Shown here piece after piece: positions 18,452-26,229 of a stretch of 64,000 nt of DNA (position 1 is its first letter; every line of letters starts with the position of its first letter). The stretch covers positions 3,720,001 through 3,784,000 of the forward strand of contig OY969790.1 of the NCBI GenBank assembly GCA_963703125.1. The letters are read 5' to 3'. The position numbers and the translations under genes were made by a program. The stretch is from MFD04716-140 sp963703125 (lineage in GTDB: Bacteria; Bacteroidota; Bacteroidia; Flavobacteriales; Flavobacteriaceae). The notes beneath the pieces are model-generated. The model was not told the DNA's origin. It saw nothing but the letters and a program-made list of their open reading frames with translations, and searched no databases.

Positions 18452-19324
18452 CTATTTTACTTGATAAACTCGCACATAATCCACTTCCATGGTGGCAGGG
18501 AAAATGGTATCATCCACTCCTTCTAACCCTCCCCAATTACCACCAACTGCTATATTCATCAGAAAATAAAATGGTTGATCAAAAGGCCAATTATCCATAT
18601 TGGCATTGGTAGGTCTGTTAAAAGTCAGTTTAATGTTATCAACATCGTCGATATAAAACTTTAGATATTTGTCGGTCCATAAAAATCCATAAACATGAAA
18701 TTCCTCTTCAATTGTTTCCAAAGACAAGGGGCCCGAAGTTACCTGAGTGCCATTCACATGATTGTTGGCCGTACTATGAATTGAAAAATGGGTAGTATTG
18801 GGTAAATAACTAACGTATTCCATAATGTCTATTTCCCCACAAGCCGGCCAACCTCCATTTGAAATATTAGCCCCAAGCATCCACAAGGCCGGCCAAATTC
18901 CTTTTCCCTTTAAATCGGGCATTTTAGCCCTGAATTCGATTTTCCCGAAAGTAAAGGCCCTTTTGCTATTCATTCTTGCCGATGAGTAATTGGCAGGACC
19001 GCTTGTCTCTTTTTTGGCTGTAATTCTTAAAATTCCATCTGAAACTTCGGCATTGCCACTTTCCGTATAATTTTGCAGCTCATTATTTCCCCAGCCGTGG
19101 TCACCGGTTTCAAATGTCCAATTTTCGGTCGAAATCGTGGTACCATCAAACTCATCGCTCCACACCAGATCCGCATCATCCCAATAATCGGGACTGTAAA
19201 CATCTTTAGTATTTTGTGGTATTTGTTCTTCTTCGATAATGGGCACAATGTTGGAAGGGTTATCACTGCTGCATCCGATCAGGCAAATTAGAATTAATAC
19301 AATTGAAAACTTTGGCTCGTTCAT
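18452..19324 (-). CDS. Glycoside hydrolase family 16 (laminarinase-like endo-beta-glucanase), lipoprotein
   Basis: A 290-residue secreted glucanase. The signal peptide has a lipobox (LICLIGC, Cys18). The GH16 catalytic signature GEIDIMEYV contains the nucleophile and acid/base glutamates around the central Asp; upstream are WSDEFDG and GIWPALWMLG, conserved in GH16 beta-1,3-glucanases. The protein ends soon after the MEVDYVRVYQ strand, so it is a single-domain enzyme with a short linker and no carbohydrate-binding module. It probably acts on algal laminarin or related beta-glucans; no SusC/D pair is adjacent, so it is not in an obvious polysaccharide utilisation locus. Confidence 0.9.
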   Translation of the reverse strand: MNEPKFSIVLILICLIGCSSDNPSNIVPIIEEEQIPQNTKDVYSPDYWDDADLVWSDEFDGTTISTENWTFETGDHGWGNNELQNYTESGNAEVSDGILRITAKKETSGPANYSSARMNSKRAFTFGKIEFRAKMPDLKGKGIWPALWMLGANISNGGWPACGEIDIMEYVSYLPNTTHFSIHSTANNHVNGTQVTSGPLSLETIEEEFHVYGFLWTDKYLKFYIDDVDNIKLTFNRPTNANMDNWPFDQPFYFLMNIAVGGNWGGLEGVDDTIFPATMEVDYVRVYQVK

Positions 19325-19416
19325 AAGGAAATGAATTTAATAAGGCCAATATACCAAAAAAATAAGGTTAGGGATTTATTTTATGTCGGCCAATCAACGA
19401 GCATTTAGATACTTAT

Positions 19417-21744
19417 TTAAACGATGATCTCAAGTTTTGCGAATCGCAGCAGCAATTTTTTGACATCACCTTGCTCAAATTGAATTTCCGCTTTTTTATC
19501 ATTGCCGATTCCTTCAATCTTCAACACCTTTCCCTTACCGAAGCGGGAATGGCTAACCAGAGTGCCTTCTCCCAAACTGGCATCAATTGTGTTTGTATTT
19601 CCAATAGGCTGCGCCAGTTCAGGTCTTAATTTTCGTAGTCTACGCAATTGGTTTTCATTAGGTTTACCTGTGGCGGGTGGAGTTCCGTTTTCCGGTTTGT
19701 TTTGACGCAACCTACTTTTGTCCACCTCCCCGAATATATCAGAATCTATAAGTGGTTTATACCTGTAGCTGTTTTCAATGGGAGTTAAATTCTCAACATA
19801 CTGTTCATCAATCTCCTCTAAAAATCGGCTAGGCTCGGCATCTACGAGTTTACCCCATCTATATCTATTTTGGGTATACGTTAAATAGGCCTGTTTTTCA
19901 GCACGGGTCAAAGCCACGTAAAATAATCTACGTTCTTCTTCCAATTCACTACGGGTGCTCATACTCATAGCAGAAGGGAATAGGTCTTCTTCCATCCCAA
20001 CTATGTACACATAAGGAAATTCTAGGCCTTTCGCCAAGTGAATTGTCATAAGTGCTACCCTATCATCATCCCCTGTATCCTTATCCAAATCTGTTGCGAG
20101 TGCAACATCTTCCAAAAATTCACCAATATCTCCCTTTGCATCGACCAATTCCTTTTGACCTTCTACAAAATCCTTTATGCCATTGAGCAATTCCTCAATA
20201 TTCTCCATTTTGGCAATACCTTCCGGAGTACCATCTTTTTTGAATTCTAAAAGAATCCCTGTTTTCTTTGCTACATGTTCCGCAATCGAAAAGGCATCTG
20301 CGCCTTCGTTCATAATCTGAAAACTCTTGATCATGTTCACGAAATCATGGAGTTTGGATTTTGTGCCCGAATTTATCTTTAAATCGATTTTATGCAGATT
20401 CTCCATCACCTCGAAAATGGAACGGCCATAGTGATTCGCCGTTACCACCAATTTATCAATAGTAGTCTGACCAATTCCGCGGGCGGGAAAATTGATGATT
20501 CTTTTAAGGGCTTCCTCATCTTTCGGGTTCACCACCAAGCGCAGGTAGGACAATACATCTTTTATCTCCTTGCGTTGATAGAATGAGAGACCACCGTAAA
20601 TTCTATAGGGTATGTCCCGTTTCCGAAGTGCATCTTCAATAGCCCTTGACTGGGAATTTGTGCGGTATAAAACCGCAAAATTTCCGTTGCCAAGTTGATT
20701 TTGCATTCGGTTTTCCCAGATTGAACCTGCCACAAAACGGCCTTCTTCCGCATCGGTAATACTTCTATGGATTTTTATGAAAGCACCTACATCATTGGCT
20801 GTCCAAACAACTTTTTCCAACTGATTTTTATTCTTGGCGATTATGGAGTTGGCAGCATTTACAATATTTTTCGTGGAGCGGTAGTTCTGTTCCAATCGAT
20901 AGAGTCCCACATCATCATAATCTTTTTGGAAATTCAGAATGTTACTTATATTGGCTCCTCTGAAGGAATAGATACTTTGTGCATCATCACCCACTACACA
21001 GATATTCTGATAACGATCAGCCAATGCCTTTACAATTAAATATTGGGAATGGTTGGTATCTTGGTACTCGTCTACCAAGATATATTTAAACCTTTCCTGG
21101 TATTTCATCAAGACCTCGGGAAACCGATTTAAAAGCTCATTTGTACGTAATAGAAGGTCATCAAAATCCATCGCACCTGCTTTAAAGCAACGTTCTACAT
21201 ATTCTTTGTATATCTCACCCGTTCGTGGGCGTTTTGCCATGGCATCGGACTCAACGAGTTCTGGATTATTGAAATAGGCCTTTACGGTAATGAGGCTGTT
21301 CTTATAAGATGAAATTCGATTTTGAATTTGCTTGTACTTGTAAGTGTCTTTATCAAGTCCCATTTCTTTAATGATCGAGGCAATGAGTCTTTGGGAATCT
21401 TGGGTATCATAGATTGTGAAATTGCTCGGGAAGCCTAACTTGTCCCCATCAAAACGTAACAATTTCGCAAAAACAGAATGGAAAGTTCCCATCCAAAGGT
21501 TTTTGGCCTCGGAATTGCCAACGATATGGGCAATACGCTTTTTCATTTCGCGAGCGGCCTTATTGGTGAAAGTCAGGGCCAATATGTTAAAGGAATCTAC
21601 ACCTTGGGCCATCAAATGGGCAATTCTGTAGGTTAGCACGCGGGTTTTACCAGAACCGGCACCGGCAATCACCATCAATGGCCCATCCTTATGCAATACA
21701 GGTGCCTTTTGGGCCTCATTCAATTCGTCTAAAAACGTCTTCAA
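19417..21744 (-). CDS. uvrD: ATP-dependent DNA helicase, UvrD/PcrA type
   Basis: A 775-residue superfamily 1A helicase for repair and replication restart. Visible motifs are Walker A GAGSGKTRVL near residue 28, TFTNKAAREMKKR (motif Ia), DEYQDTN (motif II), GDDAQSIYSFRGA (motif III) and VALMTIHLAKGLEF (motif V). The C-terminal SLGEGTLVSHSRFGKGKV segment is a UvrD/PcrA tail domain. The start is TTG at 21744; the next residues match the conserved LDELNEAQKAPV N-terminus, so the unusual codon is accepted. Confidence 0.95.
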   Translation of the reverse strand: MKTFLDELNEAQKAPVLHKDGPLMVIAGAGSGKTRVLTYRIAHLMAQGVDSFNILALTFTNKAAREMKKRIAHIVGNSEAKNLWMGTFHSVFAKLLRFDGDKLGFPSNFTIYDTQDSQRLIASIIKEMGLDKDTYKYKQIQNRISSYKNSLITVKAYFNNPELVESDAMAKRPRTGEIYKEYVERCFKAGAMDFDDLLLRTNELLNRFPEVLMKYQERFKYILVDEYQDTNHSQYLIVKALADRYQNICVVGDDAQSIYSFRGANISNILNFQKDYDDVGLYRLEQNYRSTKNIVNAANSIIAKNKNQLEKVVWTANDVGAFIKIHRSITDAEEGRFVAGSIWENRMQNQLGNGNFAVLYRTNSQSRAIEDALRKRDIPYRIYGGLSFYQRKEIKDVLSYLRLVVNPKDEEALKRIINFPARGIGQTTIDKLVVTANHYGRSIFEVMENLHKIDLKINSGTKSKLHDFVNMIKSFQIMNEGADAFSIAEHVAKKTGILLEFKKDGTPEGIAKMENIEELLNGIKDFVEGQKELVDAKGDIGEFLEDVALATDLDKDTGDDDRVALMTIHLAKGLEFPYVYIVGMEEDLFPSAMSMSTRSELEEERRLFYVALTRAEKQAYLTYTQNRYRWGKLVDAEPSRFLEEIDEQYVENLTPIENSYRYKPLIDSDIFGEVDKSRLRQNKPENGTPPATGKPNENQLRRLRKLRPELAQPIGNTNTIDASLGEGTLVSHSRFGKGKVLKIEGIGNDKKAEIQFEQGDVKKLLLRFAKLEIIV

Positions 21745-21822
21745 GCTTCTTTATTTGAATGGGTGAATTTAGCCATAAATAGACTCTTGCGAAAATGAAC
21801 TTCGGTACATTTATGAACAAGA

Positions 21823-21830
21823 CAAATGTA
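21823..21830 (-). promoter_or_regulatory. -7 promoter element for uvrD
   Basis: On the minus strand this reads TACATTTG, matching TAnnTTTG, about 80 nt upstream of the uvrD start. No clear -33 TTG. Confidence 0.45.
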
Positions 21831-21874
21831 TTTCCTATGAATTTGAATATATTTAGGCAGTGAAATCAATATCG

Positions 21875-22420
21875 ATGCGAAGATTTATACACCATATTTT
21901 CTTTTTTAGCCTACTTTTCCCCTTTTGCTTTGTTTTTTCCCAGGAAAAAGCTTCAGGCCCAGCAATAAATGATTTTGGAGAGGTTTACAGAGTGGATGAC
22001 CCAGATTTCAAGGTTGAATTATCAACAGAGCTCAAAGCTGTCTTTGACATTATGAATTCTCCGGAATCCCATGAAGAAATCAACGCAAGCATTGAAACCG
22101 CTGCCCGTTTTTTAAACATGCACGGACAAAGCGGCGTACCATCAGCCAATTTAAAGGCGGCCATTGTGGTTCACAATACCGCATCCAAAGACATCATGAC
22201 AGATGGTGCCTACCAGAAGAAATACGGTACACGCAATCCGAATACCAAGTTGATTAAGGCTTTGTTGGATGCTGGGGTACAAGTAATCTTTTGCGGGCAA
22301 TCTGCTGCTGCCAGGGGAATTCCAAAAGAGGACCTAATTGATGGGGTACAAATGTCACTTTCGGCAATGAACGCTTTGATCCAACTACAGGACGACAATT
22401 ATAGACTAATTAAATTTTAA
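21875..22420 (+). CDS. Exported DsrE family protein
   Basis: A DsrE/DsrF-like protein of 181 residues with an N-terminal signal peptide (hydrophobic FFFSLLFPFCFVFS, cleaved before QEKAS). The DsrE fold is suggested by AAIVVHNTASKD, then VIFCGQSAAARGI, which carries the cysteine that is often redox or sulfur active in this family, then a C-terminal ALIQLQDDNYRLIKF. The frame begins with a GTG at 21860, but the ATG at 21875 is preferred. It lies 11 nt before an M20 peptidase gene that is also exported, so the two form an operon. The role is unknown. Confidence 0.82.
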   Translation: MRRFIHHIFFFSLLFPFCFVFSQEKASGPAINDFGEVYRVDDPDFKVELSTELKAVFDIMNSPESHEEINASIETAARFLNMHGQSGVPSANLKAAIVVHNTASKDIMTDGAYQKKYGTRNPNTKLIKALLDAGVQVIFCGQSAAARGIPKEDLIDGVQMSLSAMNALIQLQDDNYRLIKF

Positions 22421-22431
22421 ACATATAACGA

Positions 22432-23709
22432 ATGAAAAACTACACACTTGTTGGCTTGCTTTTGATTGGATCCTTTGCAATGGCACAAGGCCCAAAATTA
22501 GATAAAGACTATGGTGCGGTCGAAAAAAAAGTCATTGAATGGCGAAGGGAAATCCATCAAAATCCAGAACTTTCAAACCGTGAATTCAAGACAGCGGAAA
22601 AGATTGCCACTCATTTGAAATCACTTGGTATTGAAGTACAAACTGGAGTAGCACATACAGGAGTTGTGGGAATCCTAAAAGGAAACAAGCCAGGAAAAGT
22701 GATCGCTTTGCGCGCGGATATTGATGCTTTACCAGTTGCTGAAAGAAACGACCTTCCCTATAAATCAACGGTAATAGGAGAATTTATGGGAAATGAAGTG
22801 CCTGTTATGCATGCCTGTGGTCATGATACCCATACAGCCATTTTGATGGGTGTCGCAGAAGTGCTTTCAAAAAATAGGGATAAGATAAAAGGGACGGTGA
22901 AGTTCATCTTTCAACCAGCCGAAGAAGGACCTCCACCAGGTGAAGAAGGCGGTGCACTTTTAATGGTCAAAGAAGGTGTTTTGAAAAACCCCGATGTAGA
23001 TGCCATATTTGGACTCCACATCAATTCCCAAACCCCTGTGGGAACGATTCGATACAAATCGGGTGGTGCCATGGCCGCTGCCCAGAGTTTCACAATTAAG
23101 GTCAAAGGAAAACAAAGTCACGGATCACAACCATGGGCGGGAATTGACCCTATTCTTATAAGTGCAAAAATTATAGATGGCCTTCAAACCATTATTAGTC
23201 GTGAAACTGACCTTACGAATGAAGCGGCCGTTATTACCGTTGGTAAAATAACCAGTGGGGTTCGCTTTAACATTATTCCTGAAAGTGCTGAAATGCTTGG
23301 TACTATACGTACTTTGGACTATGAGATGAAGGCCCATATCAACAAAAGAATGGAGGAAATGGTACCGGCAATTGCCAAGGCATTTGGGGGCGAAGCAACC
23401 ATTGAAATCAAGGACGCAACTGATATAACATATAATGACCCGGCACTTGTAGAACAAATGCTCCCTACATTGAAACGTATCGCCGGGGAATCTAAAATTG
23501 TCACTCAAAAGGCGATTACGGGTGCTGAAGATTTCTCTTATTTTCAAAAAGAGATTCCAGGATTCTTTTTCTTTCTAGGAGGGATGACTCCTGGTAATAC
23601 ACAGTCATTTCCTCACCATACTCCGGATTTTCTAATAGATGATAGCGGATTGATGTTGGGTGTGCGGGCGTTGACGGAAATGAGCTTGGACTACTTGAAT
23701 AAAAAATGA
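22432..23709 (+). CDS. Exported M20 family amidohydrolase
   Basis: A 425-residue metal-dependent amidohydrolase of the IAA-amino acid hydrolase/hippurate hydrolase group. It has a signal peptide (FAMAQ, about 19 residues). Metal-binding and catalytic features are the HACGHDTH motif, QPAEEG, and the late FPHHTPDF histidine; the dimerisation domain (QSHGSQPWAGIDPI) is intact. It would cleave N-acyl amino acids or similar amides in the periplasm. The exported location and the DsrE neighbour are less usual for this group. Stop codon TGA. Confidence 0.92.
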   Translation: MKNYTLVGLLLIGSFAMAQGPKLDKDYGAVEKKVIEWRREIHQNPELSNREFKTAEKIATHLKSLGIEVQTGVAHTGVVGILKGNKPGKVIALRADIDALPVAERNDLPYKSTVIGEFMGNEVPVMHACGHDTHTAILMGVAEVLSKNRDKIKGTVKFIFQPAEEGPPPGEEGGALLMVKEGVLKNPDVDAIFGLHINSQTPVGTIRYKSGGAMAAAQSFTIKVKGKQSHGSQPWAGIDPILISAKIIDGLQTIISRETDLTNEAAVITVGKITSGVRFNIIPESAEMLGTIRTLDYEMKAHINKRMEEMVPAIAKAFGGEATIEIKDATDITYNDPALVEQMLPTLKRIAGESKIVTQKAITGAEDFSYFQKEIPGFFFFLGGMTPGNTQSFPHHTPDFLIDDSGLMLGVRALTEMSLDYLNKK

Positions 23710-23744
23710 TTCATTTAATAATCTATAAATAGACACGAATAATA

Positions 23745-23773
23745 TTGAAAATTGTTAGTTTGATATACTTTTG
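23745..23773 (+). promoter_or_regulatory. Bacteroidota-type promoter for the OmpA-like gene
   Basis: TTG at 23745-23747, an 18-nt spacer and TACTTTTG at 23766-23773. The downstream ATG at 23815 gives a leader of about 35 nt. Confidence 0.7.
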
Positions 23774-23814
23774 CACAAATTTCTAATTTTAGGAAATCAC
23801 ACAATTTGATTCAT

Positions 23815-24591
23815 ATGAATAGAAAAGCATTTTTCACTTTAACTTTATTGGTTTTCAGTTTTCTTGCCCTCGGACAAAAAAAGAGTGATCTGTTGGCGGA
23901 AATAAACCAATTAAAAATGGAGCGCGATTCCCTGAAAAGTATGGTCACAACGGCTCAGAAAAATGAAAAAGTCAGCACGGCAAGGGCAGACTCTTTTGAA
24001 TCACAGGTTACAGAATTGCAAGATGCCAATGCTACCCTAATGAAAAACTTGAATACGTTTGCGGAGATTTCGAGCAAGAACTCCGATAATGTGAACAAGG
24101 CAATGGCCAGTCTTCAAGACAAAGAGAAACAGCTTAAGGATATTCGGGACGCAATCAGCCAAAATGATTCGACTTCTGTAATTGTTCTGACCAATGCGAA
24201 ACAAACCTTGGGGGAAAATGCCAAAATAGCCGTAATAAATGGGGAAGTAGTCATTTCAGAAACTTTACCAACTATGTTTGGCAGTGATACTTCAGTAAGC
24301 GTAGCTGCTTCGGCCGAGACTTTTTTGGGACAAATAGCAAGTATTCTCAAAGCCAACCCGAGAATGGTCGCGACGGTAGAAGGACTCAGCATGACAGGTG
24401 AATTGGATTTGGCTGCAAACCAGGCCGCATCAATTACATCGGTTCTTCAAAAAAAATTCGGTGTTGACCCATCAAGAATGGCTTCTTTGGGAAAGGACGG
24501 AAATCTCAAAGAAGGTGTACTTATAAGAATACACGCAAAATATGATCAATTTTATCTAATGGTGCGGGAGAATATGAAGTCTAACAAATAG
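23815..24591 (+). CDS. OmpA-like protein with degenerate peptidoglycan-binding domain
   Basis: A 258-residue exported protein paralogous to the OmpA lipoprotein at 12499. It has the same order (signal peptide, coiled coil, OmpA-like domain) and the same C-terminal signature (DQFY..M...M), but several things have changed. The signal peptide ends ALGQ without a lipobox Cys, so it is periplasmic rather than lipidated. In the OmpA domain the GHTDD Asp is replaced (GLSMTG) and the KRA Arg is replaced (AANQAAS), and the NRR motif is missing, so diaminopimelate binding is unlikely. The frame is open to a TTG at 23806; the ATG at 23815 is preferred. Confidence 0.8.
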   Translation: MNRKAFFTLTLLVFSFLALGQKKSDLLAEINQLKMERDSLKSMVTTAQKNEKVSTARADSFESQVTELQDANATLMKNLNTFAEISSKNSDNVNKAMASLQDKEKQLKDIRDAISQNDSTSVIVLTNAKQTLGENAKIAVINGEVVISETLPTMFGSDTSVSVAASAETFLGQIASILKANPRMVATVEGLSMTGELDLAANQAASITSVLQKKFGVDPSRMASLGKDGNLKEGVLIRIHAKYDQFYLMVRENMKSNK

Positions 24592-24690
24592 ATTGATTTA
24601 GGATTAGGTGAATTGTATAATTTTTGAAATAATCGTGCGTTTTACTTCCATAACCAATCTCGATGAATTTCGGGACCAAAAAAAACCAGC

Positions 24691-25209
24691 ATGACCGGAG
24701 ACGGACTTTTACAACTATTTGGATTTTTATTACCTGCCGTAGTAACAGGAGTAGTGGCCTTCTACTTTTTTAAGATGCACACTAAAAATGAAGAAGGCCG
24801 CCGGCGCTATCTTCTTCACAAGGATTCGCAAAAAAATACACTTCCTATCAGATTACAGGCTTATGAGAGAATGGCCTTGTTTCTTGAGCGCATATCCATT
24901 CCAAGCCTAGTGGTAAGAGTTGCGCCTAAATCGGCAAATAAAGGTGATTATGAATCTCTGTTAATTAAGAGCATTGAAAATGAATTCGAGCACAATCTTT
25001 CGCAACAGATATACCTTTCAGATGAATGTTGGAATATTATTAAAGCGGCAAAAAGTGCAACTATTCAAATGATCCGGAAAGCTGCAATGAGTGAAACCGA
25101 TTCGGCCGATAAACTTCGGGAAGATGTTTTGACGGAAACGATGGATAAATCTTCGCCATCTGCCACGGCACTTTCTTTTGTAAAAAAAGAGATCGGAGAA
25201 CTTTGGTAA
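24691..25209 (+). CDS. DUF7935-like membrane-anchored protein of unknown function
   Basis: A 172-residue protein with one N-terminal transmembrane helix (about residues 6-26), a basic KNEEGRRRYLLHKDSQK segment just after it, and a mostly helical cytoplasmic domain. The LPIRLQAYERMALFLERI segment is a conserved hallmark of this small Bacteroidota family, which I recall as DUF7935; no function is known. It is probably monocistronic; no strong promoter was found. Confidence 0.75.
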   Translation: MTGDGLLQLFGFLLPAVVTGVVAFYFFKMHTKNEEGRRRYLLHKDSQKNTLPIRLQAYERMALFLERISIPSLVVRVAPKSANKGDYESLLIKSIENEFEHNLSQQIYLSDECWNIIKAAKSATIQMIRKAAMSETDSADKLREDVLTETMDKSSPSATALSFVKKEIGELW

Positions 25210-25316
25210 AAAGTGCACTTTTATTCAATTAATCTAAAAAACCAAAGATTAGACTAATAAATGTTAGTGAGGGGTAAATTTTGAGAATTGTCAAAATCCT
25301 TAAAATGTCCAGGAAA

Positions 25317-26228
25317 TTATTCGGCTTCCGGTTCAATTTGGTTCAATTCCACATTTTTGTATTTGGCGAAATTATACCCACTTTCCCACCAAGATAACAT
25401 CTTTACCTTGTCAAAAATTAGCGAGTTTGTAGTTAGAACCGTTGGTGTATAGTAAAAATTGATTATGGCGCCATTATGTGTTGCAACAAACTTTCCTATT
25501 CGTATGTTTTGACTTTCAATTCTATCGAGCATAAAAGAGAACATGCTTGTTAGAAGGGAGAAAGCGTTCTTTGATGGCATGCGATTGAACATTGTGGTCT
25601 CTGTCTGTAAAATAATAGCATCTATTTCGGTAGCTCCTCTTCGAACTGCCTCTTCAATGGGAACCATGGTTCCAAGCCCGCCATCTGCATAATCGCAACC
25701 ATTTTTCTGAACAAGTGACATAAAAGGCGTATAATTACAGGAAATCCAAATCCATTCACAAAATTCCTCATAGCTAAAATCATTAATGGACTTGTATTCC
25801 ACCTGGTTCAATGATAGATTGGAAACGGTCACAACAATATCGATCGGACCGTTTTTCAGATTATTGAATTCATCTTCTAAAAGTGTATTTTTTATAAGGC
25901 TCAGCAGATTATTGCTCTCACCAAAAGTTTTACTTCCTCTGTAAAAATTCTTAAAAACATTCCAGTGATTGATCGCAATACCATCAATACCATGTTTTTT
26001 TTGGATTATAAAGGGACAATTGCTAAAAATACTGTCTTGATTAACCGATGTATAAACCTCTTTTATTTTGGCTATTTTTTGCAGGGCAAGATGGGAAATT
26101 AGTAGGCTTCCAGTAGAGGTACCTATGAAAAGCTCGTAATTATACTTCAGCTCTTCCATGAGATATTGGGCAACGCCACCCGCAAAGGCACCTTTGCTCC
26201 CACCACCAGAAATAACCAATGCCCTCAT
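25317..26228 (-). CDS. Patatin-like phospholipase family protein
   Basis: A 303-residue serine acyl hydrolase of the patatin family. Catalytic dyad elements are the oxyanion loop GGGSKGAF near residue 8, the nucleophile elbow GTSTG with Ser38, and the Asp182 motif DGGLG. No signal peptide is present, so it is cytoplasmic or peripheral to the membrane. Its start codon is one base past the stop of the upstream M1 peptidase gene, so the two are translated from one mRNA. The lipid substrate is unknown. Confidence 0.88.
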   Translation of the reverse strand: MRALVISGGGSKGAFAGGVAQYLMEELKYNYELFIGTSTGSLLISHLALQKIAKIKEVYTSVNQDSIFSNCPFIIQKKHGIDGIAINHWNVFKNFYRGSKTFGESNNLLSLIKNTLLEDEFNNLKNGPIDIVVTVSNLSLNQVEYKSINDFSYEEFCEWIWISCNYTPFMSLVQKNGCDYADGGLGTMVPIEEAVRRGATEIDAIILQTETTMFNRMPSKNAFSLLTSMFSFMLDRIESQNIRIGKFVATHNGAIINFYYTPTVLTTNSLIFDKVKMLSWWESGYNFAKYKNVELNQIEPEAE

Positions 26229-26229
26229 T

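Noticed and set aside
23125..23547. 140-residue minus-strand open frame
   Set aside because: Antisense to the M20 amidohydrolase with intact metal motifs; shadow frame.
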